NCBI GenBank assembly: GCA_050116575.1
Contig: JASFOJ010000088.1
Coordinates: 1-18,136, forward strand
Source of the DNA: JAKEGK01 sp050116575
GTDB lineage: Bacteria > Pseudomonadota > Gammaproteobacteria > SZUA-152
Length of the DNA: 18,136 bases
Direction of reading: 5' to 3'
The notes beneath the pieces were generated by a model. That model saw only the letters and a list, made by a program, of their open reading frames with translations. It was not told where the DNA came from and did no database searches. The position numbers and the translations under genes were made by a program. Shown one piece after another: positions 6,870 to 14,936 of this stretch (the first letter of the stretch is position 1; each line of letters starts with the position of its first letter).

Positions 6870-8349
6870 TGTTTTTACCCCAACGTTTGGCGGCATAATC
6901 ATAGATCTGAGCAACGGAAAAACGCGCCTCGTTGAAATAGTTCACCAGGCGCTCCTTGCGGCGCTCCAGTTCCTTGTAAGCCATGCTTTGCAGGTAATGC
7001 CGGTATTTTTCCACCAGCAACAGTACGTTTGATTGCACGCGGGCAATGCGTGCATCGTATTCCCGGCGTTTATTTTCCGGAAGGTCTTCATAGGTTCCTA
7101 TAATTGCGGACCAATGCTCCAGCTTACCCAGTGACAAGCGCAGCGCGGCATAGTTATCCAACGCTTCCCTGAACTTATAACTGGCCAGCAAAGGCATCAG
7201 GTAACGGCCTTCCGGGGTATCCAGTACACTTTTTAGCTTGCGCTGGTCTTCGCCATATTGTTCCAGCTGGCTGACCTGGATCATACCATCCAGCATTTTG
7301 CCGCCGCCGACCGCATCCGCGGCCTTGTTGATTTTCTTGATTTCCGCCTGAAAAGTCTGCATGGCGCGCTCGTAATATTCCAGTGATTGCTTATAAGCTT
7401 CCAGTTGACCCAGAGAAAAGGGTACCGCCATTAAGGCATCCTGTACCGCCGGGTCGCTGGGATTACGATCGATCAGTTTCAGCCAGGGTATCAGCGATTG
7501 TTTGAACTGTTTGCTATCGGAATAGGAACGGCCCAGCGCCAGCAGCGCCTTGTTGGCGTAGGGACCGGCTAATTTCATTCGTTCCAGGTAACCCTTGGCG
7601 ATTTCAGGTTTGTGTTTATCAAGATACCCATAACCCAACACCAGATTGGCTTTGTCCCGCAAGGCCGTTAATTCGCTGTCTCTACTGTTCATACTGCCAA
7701 TTTCATCCAGGATCTTAATACCCTGCTCTTGCCGGCCCAGGCGATAGGTCGCTACTCCCCGGTTGAATTTGGCGTACATGCCCCAGTCGGAGTGTTCGTT
7801 AACATTATTTAGTGTCTTGAGCGCGTCGATGAATTTGTCTTGTTTCAGCAAAATGGTGGCTTCAAGCAGATAGCGTTCCTGGGTTAAACCAAAATCCAGC
7901 GCGCCCTGTACTTTGTGAAGCGCCTGCAGCGCGCCCTTGTAGTCACCCCGTTGATAACGGGTTTTCGCGAGGAAATACCAGGCCTGATCGCGCACTTCCT
8001 TGGGTTGCTTGTTATTGAGAAAGGTTTCGAAAATAGTGGCCGCCTGATCATGAAAACCATACGCCAAGTAAAGCCCGCCAAGCACCAGGCCGGCTTCCTC
8101 CTGCTGCAACACCCTGCCCAGTTTCTGGGCCATTTGCAGACGCGTAATCGCACTGAAATGATGGCCGCGATAGGAATCAAACAGGGCATCCTTAATGTTG
8201 GGATCCTTAATATCAAACCAGATGATTTCAGCGTGTGCCGTCGAGCCCAGTAGCAATCCGGCCATTACCATGCTCAACAGCCATTTGCCCACGAAATGCC
8301 GTTTTGACGTTGATTGGCGGTTACCGTCTCCGTCTCTCATGGTGATCAA
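6862..8349 (-). CDS. Secreted TPR-like repeat protein
   Basis: This protein of about 495 residues has a basic N-terminus, a hydrophobic signal core and a likely cleavage site after STAHA, placing it in the periplasm. The mature part consists of helical repeats of TPR type (AGLVLGGLYLAYGFHDQAAT, AWYFLAKTRYQRGDYKGALQ, ALLALGRSYSDSKQFKQSLI). A longer charged C-terminal helical region ends at YDYAAKRWGKNSE. The start is uncertain. A TTG at 8349 has AAGGAG 5 nt upstream and overlaps the preceding stop as TTGA; a GTG at 8355 and an ATG at 8340 are in the same frame. The 3' end overlaps the large TPR gene by 8 nt. Three consecutive TPR-rich genes suggest they assemble together. I cannot name a specific family. 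Confidence 0.8.
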   Translation of the reverse strand: MITMRDGDGNRQSTSKRHFVGKWLLSMVMAGLLLGSTAHAEIIWFDIKDPNIKDALFDSYRGHHFSAITRLQMAQKLGRVLQQEEAGLVLGGLYLAYGFHDQAATIFETFLNNKQPKEVRDQAWYFLAKTRYQRGDYKGALQALHKVQGALDFGLTQERYLLEATILLKQDKFIDALKTLNNVNEHSDWGMYAKFNRGVATYRLGRQEQGIKILDEIGSMNSRDSELTALRDKANLVLGYGYLDKHKPEIAKGYLERMKLAGPYANKALLALGRSYSDSKQFKQSLIPWLKLIDRNPSDPAVQDALMAVPFSLGQLEAYKQSLEYYERAMQTFQAEIKKINKAADAVGGGKMLDGMIQVSQLEQYGEDQRKLKSVLDTPEGRYLMPLLASYKFREALDNYAALRLSLGKLEHWSAIIGTYEDLPENKRREYDARIARVQSNVLLLVEKYRHYLQSMAYKELERRKERLVNYFNEARFSVAQIYDYAAKRWGKNSE

Positions 8350-9074
8350 TTCCACTCCTTGATGGTAAATTGTGGAAAGCTGTTGTTTTCAACGCTGTTG
8401 ATATAAAGTTCGATGAGTGTGCGATCGACGCCGGAAATGAATTTAAACGACGCCTCGCGCTGATAATCCGGATCCCGCGGCACCTTGCCGGTGAATTTGG
8501 CTTTAAGCTCGTGGGTTCCCGCCGGCAGATTGGCAAGATACAAGCGATGACCACCCCCGCGCACCATCGCCGCGATATCCTTTTCCGTGTATGGATGGGC
8601 GGCAACCACCTGTCCGTCCACTTCCAGTTCCACGTAGTCCAGTTCGAAAAATTTGGAGGGCTGCAGGGTCACTAGGACCAGCAGTTGATTTTTGGGGGGG
8701 TAGGTATGTTGTTCGTCAATGATCTCAATGTCGCTGCTCAAATCCAGCACTTGGCGGAGTAATTTTTCCGCTTCAATATCAAGCTCGCGAAAACTATCAG
8801 TTTCGGGTTGGTCTGTGTTGGATTTTGCGGATTTGGCGCTGGAACGGTTTTTTTCAGCGGCAGCAAGCAGCAGCGGCTGACGTGACTCACCCGTCAACCC
8901 GGTTGGATTTGTACTGCGTTGCTTTGCCCCCGCGACTGCCGAATTGGCAATTTCAATCCCGGTTCCCTGGCTTGAAATTGCTCCAATGTCCGTTTGAGTG
9001 TCTTGTGCTGCGAGTACAGTACCTATGTTGTACAAAGCCAGTATCAGGCAGAGTACGAATATTTTTTGACTCAC
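8346..9074 (-). CDS. Secreted protein with beta-rich C-terminal domain, unknown function
   Basis: I do not recognise a named family. The 242-residue product begins with a signal peptide (hydrophobic residues 5-22, likely cleavage after TVLA). A Ser/Gln/Asn-rich, probably disordered stretch runs to about residue 90, and a short acidic helix lies near 92-115. From about 125 to 225 the pattern is beta-strand-like (QLLVLVTLQPSKFFELDYVE, then LYLANLPAGTHELKAKFTGK). It resembles PEGA or Ig-like modules in which a G-rich turn precedes LPAGTH. The GTG start has GGAG 9 nt upstream. This is the first gene of the minus-strand run and overlaps the next by 4 nt (TTGA), so it is probably the promoter-proximal member of the envelope system. 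The fold statement is inferred from the residue pattern only. Confidence 0.75.
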   Translation of the reverse strand: MSQKIFVLCLILALYNIGTVLAAQDTQTDIGAISSQGTGIEIANSAVAGAKQRSTNPTGLTGESRQPLLLAAAEKNRSSAKSAKSNTDQPETDSFRELDIEAEKLLRQVLDLSSDIEIIDEQHTYPPKNQLLVLVTLQPSKFFELDYVELEVDGQVVAAHPYTEKDIAAMVRGGGHRLYLANLPAGTHELKAKFTGKVPRDPDYQREASFKFISGVDRTLIELYINSVENNSFPQFTIKEWN

Positions 9075-9374
9075 ACTTACGAACTCCGATTCTTCTCGTC
9101 ATGCCCTGCTTCAGGATAACCCAATAGTTACATAAAACGAAACCTCAAAATACATGTAGCATACCACGTACGGTGGCAGCCACGATGGGCGTCACATTAC
9201 ATCGCTAAGGAGTTACGATTAAGGGTACGATCGTTTACAATGTTACCGATATTCCCGGGAGTGATTACTACGGCGTTAAAATCGATAATAATATCGAGCC
9301 CCGGATCGATAATATACCATTCTGTCTAATTTTTAACCAATTCACAAGCAAATCATGATCCGTTGGAGCCATTT
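9075..9374. other. Divergent intergenic region with palindrome and direct repeat
   Basis: These 300 nt separate the minus-strand envelope cluster from the plus-strand dehydrogenase-like gene, so promoters for both should lie here. No strong sigma-70 match was found. Visible elements are TCGATAATAATATCGA (9282-9297, a 6-bp inverted repeat with 4-nt spacer), a second copy of ATCGATAATA (9281-9290 and 9305-9314), and the palindrome ACGATCGT (9227-9234). These could be operator half-sites. No gene was seen in this stretch. Confidence 0.4.
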
Positions 9375-10142
9375 ATGACGAAACCGGCGATATTAATCGG
9401 AATGGGTGAAATGGGTGGCGTGTTTGCCCGTGGTTTACTGAGGCTGGGCCGACCTGTGTATCCCGTACTGCGCAGCGATGATATGGCCGAACGGGCACAA
9501 CAAATTCCAGAACCTGCCATGGTACTGGTTGCGGTGGCGGAAAAAGACCTGCACAGCGTTCTGGACCGTTTGCCGCAACAATGGCGGGACAAGGTCGCCC
9601 TGCTGCAAAACGAGTTATTGCCCCGGGATTGGCAATCCTACGGCTTCGCTGATCCCACTGTCATCTCGGTCTGGTTCGAAAAGAAAAAGGGCCAGGATTA
9701 CAAGGTATTAGTGCCGTCGCCGGTTTATGGACCCAATGCTCAGTTATTAATAGATGCCCTGCAGAACCTGTCGATCCCAACGTTTTTGGTCCCCGACGAC
9801 AACGCGTTACTGTTCCAGTTGGTTCGTAAAAACGTCTATATTCTAACCACGAATATCGCAGGGTTGGTCACTGGCGGGACGGTGGACGATTTATGGTCTA
9901 ACCATCAAACCCTGGCCCGCGATGTGGCATCCGATGTTATCGATATCCAGGAAGGGTTAACGCAGCAACACTTTGACCGGGAACGCCTGATCCAAGGCAT
10001 GGTGGAAGCATTTCACGGTGATCCGCAACACAAGTGCATGGGCCGCTCGGCTCCCGCCCGGCTGGCCAACGCCATTGCCCATGCCGACGAGGCAAAACTG
10101 GACGTGCCAACATTACGGGAAATATCTTCCAGCCATACATAA
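9375..10142 (+). CDS. NAD(P)-binding Rossmann-fold dehydrogenase-like protein
   Basis: The 255-residue product starts with a dinucleotide-binding fold: hydrophobic strand AILIG, then G9-M-G11-E-M-G14 (GxGxxG) and a helix. An arginine-containing end of the second strand (YPVLRSDD) hints at NADP(H) preference. The shape recalls ketopantoate reductase, 6-phosphogluconate dehydrogenase or proline-reductase N-termini, with a mostly helical C-terminal half (about 150-255). No catalytic signature of one named enzyme could be identified, so the substrate is unknown. The ATG at 9375 is chosen because GGAG lies 6 nt upstream; an in-frame TTG at 9363 precedes that SD. It stands alone, with 274 nt before hldE, and diverges from the envelope cluster. 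Cofactor binding is likely; activity is not shown. Confidence 0.7.
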   Translation: MTKPAILIGMGEMGGVFARGLLRLGRPVYPVLRSDDMAERAQQIPEPAMVLVAVAEKDLHSVLDRLPQQWRDKVALLQNELLPRDWQSYGFADPTVISVWFEKKKGQDYKVLVPSPVYGPNAQLLIDALQNLSIPTFLVPDDNALLFQLVRKNVYILTTNIAGLVTGGTVDDLWSNHQTLARDVASDVIDIQEGLTQQHFDRERLIQGMVEAFHGDPQHKCMGRSAPARLANAIAHADEAKLDVPTLREISSSHT

Positions 10143-10416
10143 TAGCCAAAACCTATAACCGTAACACTGGTTCGGTATGATGTTCATAGTCCAAACCCGT
10201 CACCTTAAGCTTCGGGAGCTCGTTACGCCTGCAACGTCATAGCGATGGGGCAATATATGAAGGCCACCCCAGGTTAGATTTACTGGAGCAGATTAACAAC
10301 CGGCGCTAATAGGATTTACGCAGCTCCCATAGAGCGTTTAAACGGGCAATGACAGCCCCCTACCGATCCTGTGTTATCATTACCCCGCTGATTCAATAGC
10401 TTTTATAACGTATTCC
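10143..10416. other. Intergenic region upstream of hldE
   Basis: This 274-nt region has no supportable gene. It holds a 10-bp palindrome CGTTTAAACG (10335-10344) and an AT-rich TATAAC (10404-10409) close to the hldE start. No -35 box stands at a sensible distance, and the latter would imply an almost leaderless mRNA. The promoter for the LPS operon is expected here but not identified. Confidence 0.4.
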
Positions 10417-11862
10417 ATGAAAACAAAAATACCCGACTTTTCCCAGGCCAGGGTACTGGTGGTGGGAGATTTGATGCTCGACCGTTACTGGTACGGGGAT
10501 ACCTCGCGGATATCGCCGGAAGCACCGGTGCCCGTGGTGCACGTGGGCGAAACCGAAGAGCGGCCTGGCGGCGCCGGTAACGTGGCGCTCAATATTTGCA
10601 GCCTCGGCGCCAACGCCACGGTTATCGGCCTGACCGGGGAGGATGAAGCCGCCACCTCCCTGCAACAGTGCCTGGCGCCCCGCGGCATCGATTGCTGCTT
10701 CGAAAAACTGCCGGGTTATGCCACGGTGACCAAGTTACGCATACTCAGCCGGCACCAACAACTTATTCGCATGGATTTTGAAGACGGCTTCTGCGGCTAC
10801 GACCCCAAGGGCTTGCTGGCGCGCTTCGAGGAAAGCCTGCCGGCGGCAGACATTGTGGTGCTCTCCGATTACGGCAAGGGCAGCCTGCAGCCCATTGAAC
10901 AATTGATCAGCCTTGCAAAAGCCAGCCATAAACCCGTTGTCATCGACCCTAAAGGCACGAACTTTGACCGTTACCGCGGTGCCACATTGTTAACCCCCAA
11001 TCTGTCGGAGTTCGAAGCCGTGGTGGGTAAATGTGCTGACGATGAAGACATCGAGCAAAAAGGCGAGCAACTGCGCGGCAATCTTGGACTACAGGCATTG
11101 CTGATCACCCGCAGTGAACGGGGCATGACCCTGATTCGCGAGAGCCATCAACCCCTGCATATTCCCACCCACGCTCGCGAGGTATTCGACGTGACCGGTG
11201 CCGGTGACACGGTAATTTCCGTGATGGCCGCTGCCATGGCCGCCGGCGATGACTTGGCCGACGCCATGCACCTGGCCAACCTGGCGGCCGGCGTCGTCGT
11301 GGGCAAACTGGGTACCGCCACGGTTACCGTTGCTGAATTGCAGCGCGCCATGCGCGAACAGGATGCCATGCAGCGCGGCGTGGTGTCCGAACAGCGCCTG
11401 CTGGAATTAGTGCAAGAAGCCAAACTACATGATGAAACCGTGGTCATGACTAACGGCTGTTTCGACATCCTGCACCTGGGACATGTGCAATACCTGCAAC
11501 AGGCGCGCGAGCTGGGCGACCGCCTCATCGTCGCCGTCAACGACGATGCCTCGGTCAGCCGGCTCAAGGGTCCGGAGCGTCCCGTCAATCCCCAGGCACA
11601 TCGCATGCAGGTGCTTGCCGCTCTCGAGTGTGTCGACTGGGTGGTGGGTTTTGACGAGGATACGCCGACGCGGCTTATTTGCAGCGTGTTGCCCAACATC
11701 CTGGTCAAAGGCGGCGACAATGAGCCGGACAAGATCCCCGGCGGTGAATGTGTGCGCGAGGCCGGCGGTACGGTACAGGTGATGGATTACGTGAAAAACG
11801 TCTCCACCACCAACATCATCGGTTCCATTCGCGCCTCGGATAAGGAAACAGGTAAAGAATGA
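10417..11862 (+). CDS. hldE: Bifunctional heptose-7-phosphate kinase / heptose-1-phosphate adenylyltransferase
   Basis: HldE (RfaE) makes the ADP-heptose precursor for the LPS inner core in the cytoplasm. Its N-terminal ribokinase-type domain phosphorylates D-glycero-D-manno-heptose 7-phosphate at C1; the C-terminal nucleotidyltransferase domain attaches AMP. At 481 residues it matches the usual full-length fusion (about 475). The kinase domain shows ERPGGAGNVALN (48-59) and DVTGAGDT with the catalytic D264. The transferase domain starts near 325 and shows TNGCFDILHLGH (345-356) with the HxGH nucleotide-binding motif, then the conserved KGGDNEPDKIPGG. Both halves look intact. The ATG has no clear SD. 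The stop overlaps the next gene as ATGA. It is the first gene of the plus-strand operon. Confidence 0.97.
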   Translation: MKTKIPDFSQARVLVVGDLMLDRYWYGDTSRISPEAPVPVVHVGETEERPGGAGNVALNICSLGANATVIGLTGEDEAATSLQQCLAPRGIDCCFEKLPGYATVTKLRILSRHQQLIRMDFEDGFCGYDPKGLLARFEESLPAADIVVLSDYGKGSLQPIEQLISLAKASHKPVVIDPKGTNFDRYRGATLLTPNLSEFEAVVGKCADDEDIEQKGEQLRGNLGLQALLITRSERGMTLIRESHQPLHIPTHAREVFDVTGAGDTVISVMAAAMAAGDDLADAMHLANLAAGVVVGKLGTATVTVAELQRAMREQDAMQRGVVSEQRLLELVQEAKLHDETVVMTNGCFDILHLGHVQYLQQARELGDRLIVAVNDDASVSRLKGPERPVNPQAHRMQVLAALECVDWVVGFDEDTPTRLICSVLPNILVKGGDNEPDKIPGGECVREAGGTVQVMDYVKNVSTTNIIGSIRASDKETGKE

Positions 11863-13070
11863 CGGACACTCCCCGCGCGACGCCGGTGGACGTGGTAATC
11901 TTCGGCGGCGGTGTCGCCGGTTTATGGTTGCTTGCCCGGTTACGTGGTCTCGGTTATCAGGCAGTATTGCTGGAGTCGCAGGCACTGGGCGCCGGGCAGA
12001 CCCGCTATGCCCAGGGCATTATTCATGGTGGTACCAAGTACGCTCTCACCGGCAAACTCACCGGCTCATCAGAGGCCATTGCCGAGATGCCTGATATTTG
12101 GCGAGCTTGCCTCGCCGGAGAAGGTGAACTGGACCTGCGCCAGGTCAAACTGCTGTCTTCGCATCAATTCATGTGGTCCACGGAAAGTCTCACTTCGCGC
12201 ATGGCCGGCTTCTTTGCCAGCAAATTAATGCGCGGCCGCACCCGTTCGGTGGAAGGCGATGATCGGCCCGAGATCTTGCGCAATCCCGCCTTTCACGGCC
12301 AGGTTTACCGGCTGGAAGAGCCGGTGCTGGATACCGCTTCATTGGTCAAAGCGCTGGCCGAGCCCCATCGCCAAGCCGTTTTCAAGGTTAACGATTCGGG
12401 CGCGCTGCAGTTGACCCAGAGCGACCGCGGTTGGCGGGTTCTATTAAATGATGGTGCGGTACAGTTCGATGCCCGGCGTCTGGTGTTTGCCGCCGGCAAG
12501 GGCAACGCATCCTTATTGGACAAGTGCGGCCGCAGCAGCCCGGCCATGCAGCTTCGGCCGTTGCGGATGGTCATGTTGCGCGGCAGCCGTGAACATCCGC
12601 TGCCGGGCGAACTCTATGCCCATTGTCTCGGCGCCAGTGCCAGTCCCCGCATGACCATTACCACCCATTATGATAGCGAGGGTTGCACTGTGTGGTACCT
12701 TGGCGGTCAGATTGCCGAGGAAGGCGTGGAGCGCGATCACGCCCGCCAGATAGCCGCGACAAAAAAAGAACTGGGTGAGTTGTTTCCCTGGCTGGATCTG
12801 ACGACGATTCAGTGGGGCACGTTGCCCATTGATCGTGCCGAACCCAAGACGTCCGACGGCAGCCGCCCGGACAATGTATTTGCCGAGGAACTGGATGGAG
12901 TCATTACCGCCTGGCCCACCAAGCTGGCGCTGGCACCCCGCCTGGCGAAAGTGATTATTGAAAAGATCGAGCAGGGTAACGTGCAGCCCGGGCCAATCAA
13001 CGAGCTGCCGAAATGGCCGCATCCAGGCTATGCGCCACTACCCTGGCAGGAGGAAGCGCGATGGAGCTGA
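11859..13070 (+). CDS. FAD-dependent oxidoreductase (DAO-type)
   Basis: The 403-residue product has an N-terminal FAD-binding Rossmann motif: VDVVIFGGGVAG with G16-x-G18-x-x-G21, followed by an acidic residue at the end of the second strand (LLES). A segment near 52-60 (QGIIHGGTK) resembles the conserved region of D-amino-acid oxidase, glycerol-3-phosphate dehydrogenase and 2-hydroxyglutarate oxidase relatives. The family oxidises or reduces small substrates with a flavin. The substrate here is unknown. No signal peptide or membrane helix is seen, so it is probably cytoplasmic. It overlaps hldE by 4 nt (ATGA) and the aldo/keto reductase by 10 nt. Co-translation with heptose genes suggests a role tied to cell-surface sugar or lipid metabolism. 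That link is inference. Confidence 0.85.
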   Translation: MTDTPRATPVDVVIFGGGVAGLWLLARLRGLGYQAVLLESQALGAGQTRYAQGIIHGGTKYALTGKLTGSSEAIAEMPDIWRACLAGEGELDLRQVKLLSSHQFMWSTESLTSRMAGFFASKLMRGRTRSVEGDDRPEILRNPAFHGQVYRLEEPVLDTASLVKALAEPHRQAVFKVNDSGALQLTQSDRGWRVLLNDGAVQFDARRLVFAAGKGNASLLDKCGRSSPAMQLRPLRMVMLRGSREHPLPGELYAHCLGASASPRMTITTHYDSEGCTVWYLGGQIAEEGVERDHARQIAATKKELGELFPWLDLTTIQWGTLPIDRAEPKTSDGSRPDNVFAEELDGVITAWPTKLALAPRLAKVIIEKIEQGNVQPGPINELPKWPHPGYAPLPWQEEARWS

Positions 13071-13849
13071 GAGCACTGGGCAGCACCGGCATTGAAGTTA
13101 GCCCATTAGGCTTGGGGACGGTGAAGATTGGCCGCGACCAGCAGGTAAAGTACCCGAGCGGTTTCAACATTCCCAATGATCAGGCGGTACGCGATCTATT
13201 GGCACTGGCCTGGGAACTGGGCATCAATACGCTGGATACCGCCCCTGCCTATGGTAATTCCGAGGAGAGGCTCGGCAAATTGCTGCCCCACAAAAATGAC
13301 TGGGTCATCGTTGGTAAGGTGGGCGAAATCTTCGAACAGGGCGAGTCTCGCTTCGATTTCTCTTCCGCCCACACGCGTATGAGCGTGGAACGCAGCCTCA
13401 AACGACTGGGACGTGACGTTATCGATATCGTGCTGGTGCACTCCGATGGCAACGACATGGACATCATCCATAACGAAGCTGTCTGCGATACCCTGCAGGA
13501 ATTGAAGCAGGAAGGACTGATTCGCGCCGTGGGCATGTCCACCAAGACCGTAGAAGGTGGCATCTGGTGCGTGGAGAACATGGACGTAGTGATGGCTACT
13601 TACAATCCGGTCCACACCGAAGAGCTGCCGGTGTTGCAACGGGCCGCGGACCTAACCAAGGGAGTTTTAATCAAGAAGGGCCTGCAGAGCGGCCATGCCG
13701 ATTCCTCCGCCGGTGGCTCCGGTGTCGAACAGGCTTTGCGCTTTGTGTTCACGCAACCGGTGCATTCGGTCGTTGTTGGCACCATTAATCCGCAACACCT
13801 GAAACACAACGTTGCCGTTGTCGAGCGCGTGCTCGCAGGTGATGTGTGA
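13061..13849 (+). CDS. Aldo/keto reductase
   Basis: This 262-residue enzyme belongs to the aldo/keto reductase superfamily, NADPH-dependent TIM-barrel enzymes that reduce aldehydes and ketones. The catalytic tetrad can be placed: D59 and Y64 in DTAPAYG, K86 in VGKVGE, and H127 in VLVHSDGND. The N-terminus LRALGSTGIEVSPLGLGT and the GMSTKT segment are also typical. It is a little shorter than many members (about 300). The ATG at 13061 is chosen because AGGAGG lies just upstream; the open frame continues back to 13013, but that would add an atypical N-terminus. It overlaps the FAD gene by 10 nt and waaF by 8 nt. A sugar carbonyl substrate would fit the operon, but this is not shown by sequence. 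Confidence 0.9.
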   Translation: MELRALGSTGIEVSPLGLGTVKIGRDQQVKYPSGFNIPNDQAVRDLLALAWELGINTLDTAPAYGNSEERLGKLLPHKNDWVIVGKVGEIFEQGESRFDFSSAHTRMSVERSLKRLGRDVIDIVLVHSDGNDMDIIHNEAVCDTLQELKQEGLIRAVGMSTKTVEGGIWCVENMDVVMATYNPVHTEELPVLQRAADLTKGVLIKKGLQSGHADSSAGGSGVEQALRFVFTQPVHSVVVGTINPQHLKHNVAVVERVLAGDV

Positions 13850-14930
13850 CGGGCGAATCGTGATCAGGGCGCGACGTTATCTCATAATTGGCCCCGCCTG
13901 GGTAGGCGACATGGTCATGGCGCAAAGCCTGTTCATCACCCTGAAACAAGACAACAACGATGCCGTAATTGATGTGCTGGCGCCAGCCTGGTCCCTGCCC
14001 TTGCTGGAAAGAATGCCGGAGGTGCATTGCAGTTTCGAACAACCGATGGGACACGGACAATTTGGCTTGCGTTCGCGTTATCGCACCGGCAAGGCATTGC
14101 AACGAAATGACTATGACCGGGCTATTGTACTACCCCGCTCTTTCAAGGCGGCACTGGTGCCGTGGTTTGCCCACATTCCGCGGCGCACAGGCTATAAGGG
14201 CGAAATGCGTTACGGGCTGATTAATGACATGCGGCCGCTGGACAAATCCGTTCTGACACAAACCGTGCAGCGCTACGTGGCACTCGGCGTGGAACGTGAC
14301 GCCGCCTTACCGCCCGCAATCCCGGAACCGCGATTGCGGATTGATGAAGACAACCAGCAGGCGGTGATCAAACAGCGTGGCCTCCGCGTTGACAAACCGG
14401 TCATCGGCTTTATGCCCGGCGCGGAATACGGCCCCGCCAAGCAGTGGCCCGCGGCCCATTTCGCCGGTGTCGCCGATCACCTGGTGCAACAGGGTTGCCA
14501 GGTGTGGTTATTAGGCTCACAAAAAGACAACACCATTGCCGAGACGATTCAACAACAATCACAAAGTGAATTAGTCAATCTATGCGGAAAAACAAAACTG
14601 CGGGATGTGGTGGATCTCATGGCACTGATGCCCATGGTAATCACCAATGATTCCGGTTTGATGCACGTGGCCGCGGCGGTAGGTTGCGAAGTCGTTGCCA
14701 TTTACGGCTCCTCCACGCCGGACTATACGCCGCCGTTGACAAAGCGGGCAACGGTTCTTTATGAACGATTATCCTGCAGCCCCTGCTTTGAACGTAATTG
14801 TCCCTTAGGACACACCCAATGCCTGACGTCGATCACAGTTGAAAAAGTTATTGCGGCCATTCAAGATAGCATTCACCAATTGCCGGTAAAGCCTGAAAAA
14901 AACAAAACAACAACGACTATCGAGCGATAA
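13842..14930 (+). CDS. waaF: LPS heptosyltransferase II (GT9)
   Basis: WaaF transfers the second L,D-heptose from ADP-heptose onto the LPS inner core at the cytoplasmic face of the inner membrane. The N-terminus YLIIGPAWVGDMVMAQSLF matches the WaaF signature. PGAEYGPAKQWP (192-203) is the ADP-heptose-binding region, ITNDSGLMHVAAA contains D270, and a Cys-rich segment near the end (CSPCFERNCPLGHTQC) is typical. The length is 362 residues from the ATG at 13842; a GTG at 13860 would give 356, and E. coli WaaF is 348. The ATG overlaps the aldo/keto reductase stop (ATGTGTGA). The last 15 or so residues are a Lys/Thr-rich tail absent from typical WaaF. A waaC-like heptosyltransferase I is not in the window. 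Confidence 0.95.
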   Translation: MCDGRIVIRARRYLIIGPAWVGDMVMAQSLFITLKQDNNDAVIDVLAPAWSLPLLERMPEVHCSFEQPMGHGQFGLRSRYRTGKALQRNDYDRAIVLPRSFKAALVPWFAHIPRRTGYKGEMRYGLINDMRPLDKSVLTQTVQRYVALGVERDAALPPAIPEPRLRIDEDNQQAVIKQRGLRVDKPVIGFMPGAEYGPAKQWPAAHFAGVADHLVQQGCQVWLLGSQKDNTIAETIQQQSQSELVNLCGKTKLRDVVDLMALMPMVITNDSGLMHVAAAVGCEVVAIYGSSTPDYTPPLTKRATVLYERLSCSPCFERNCPLGHTQCLTSITVEKVIAAIQDSIHQLPVKPEKNKTTTTIER

Positions 14931-14936
14931 AACACC

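Noticed and set aside
11148..11985. Two long minus-strand frames (194 and 186 residues)
   Set aside because: They are antisense shadows of hldE and the FAD gene; the Ser/Arg/Thr-rich translation is typical of a GC-rich antisense frame.
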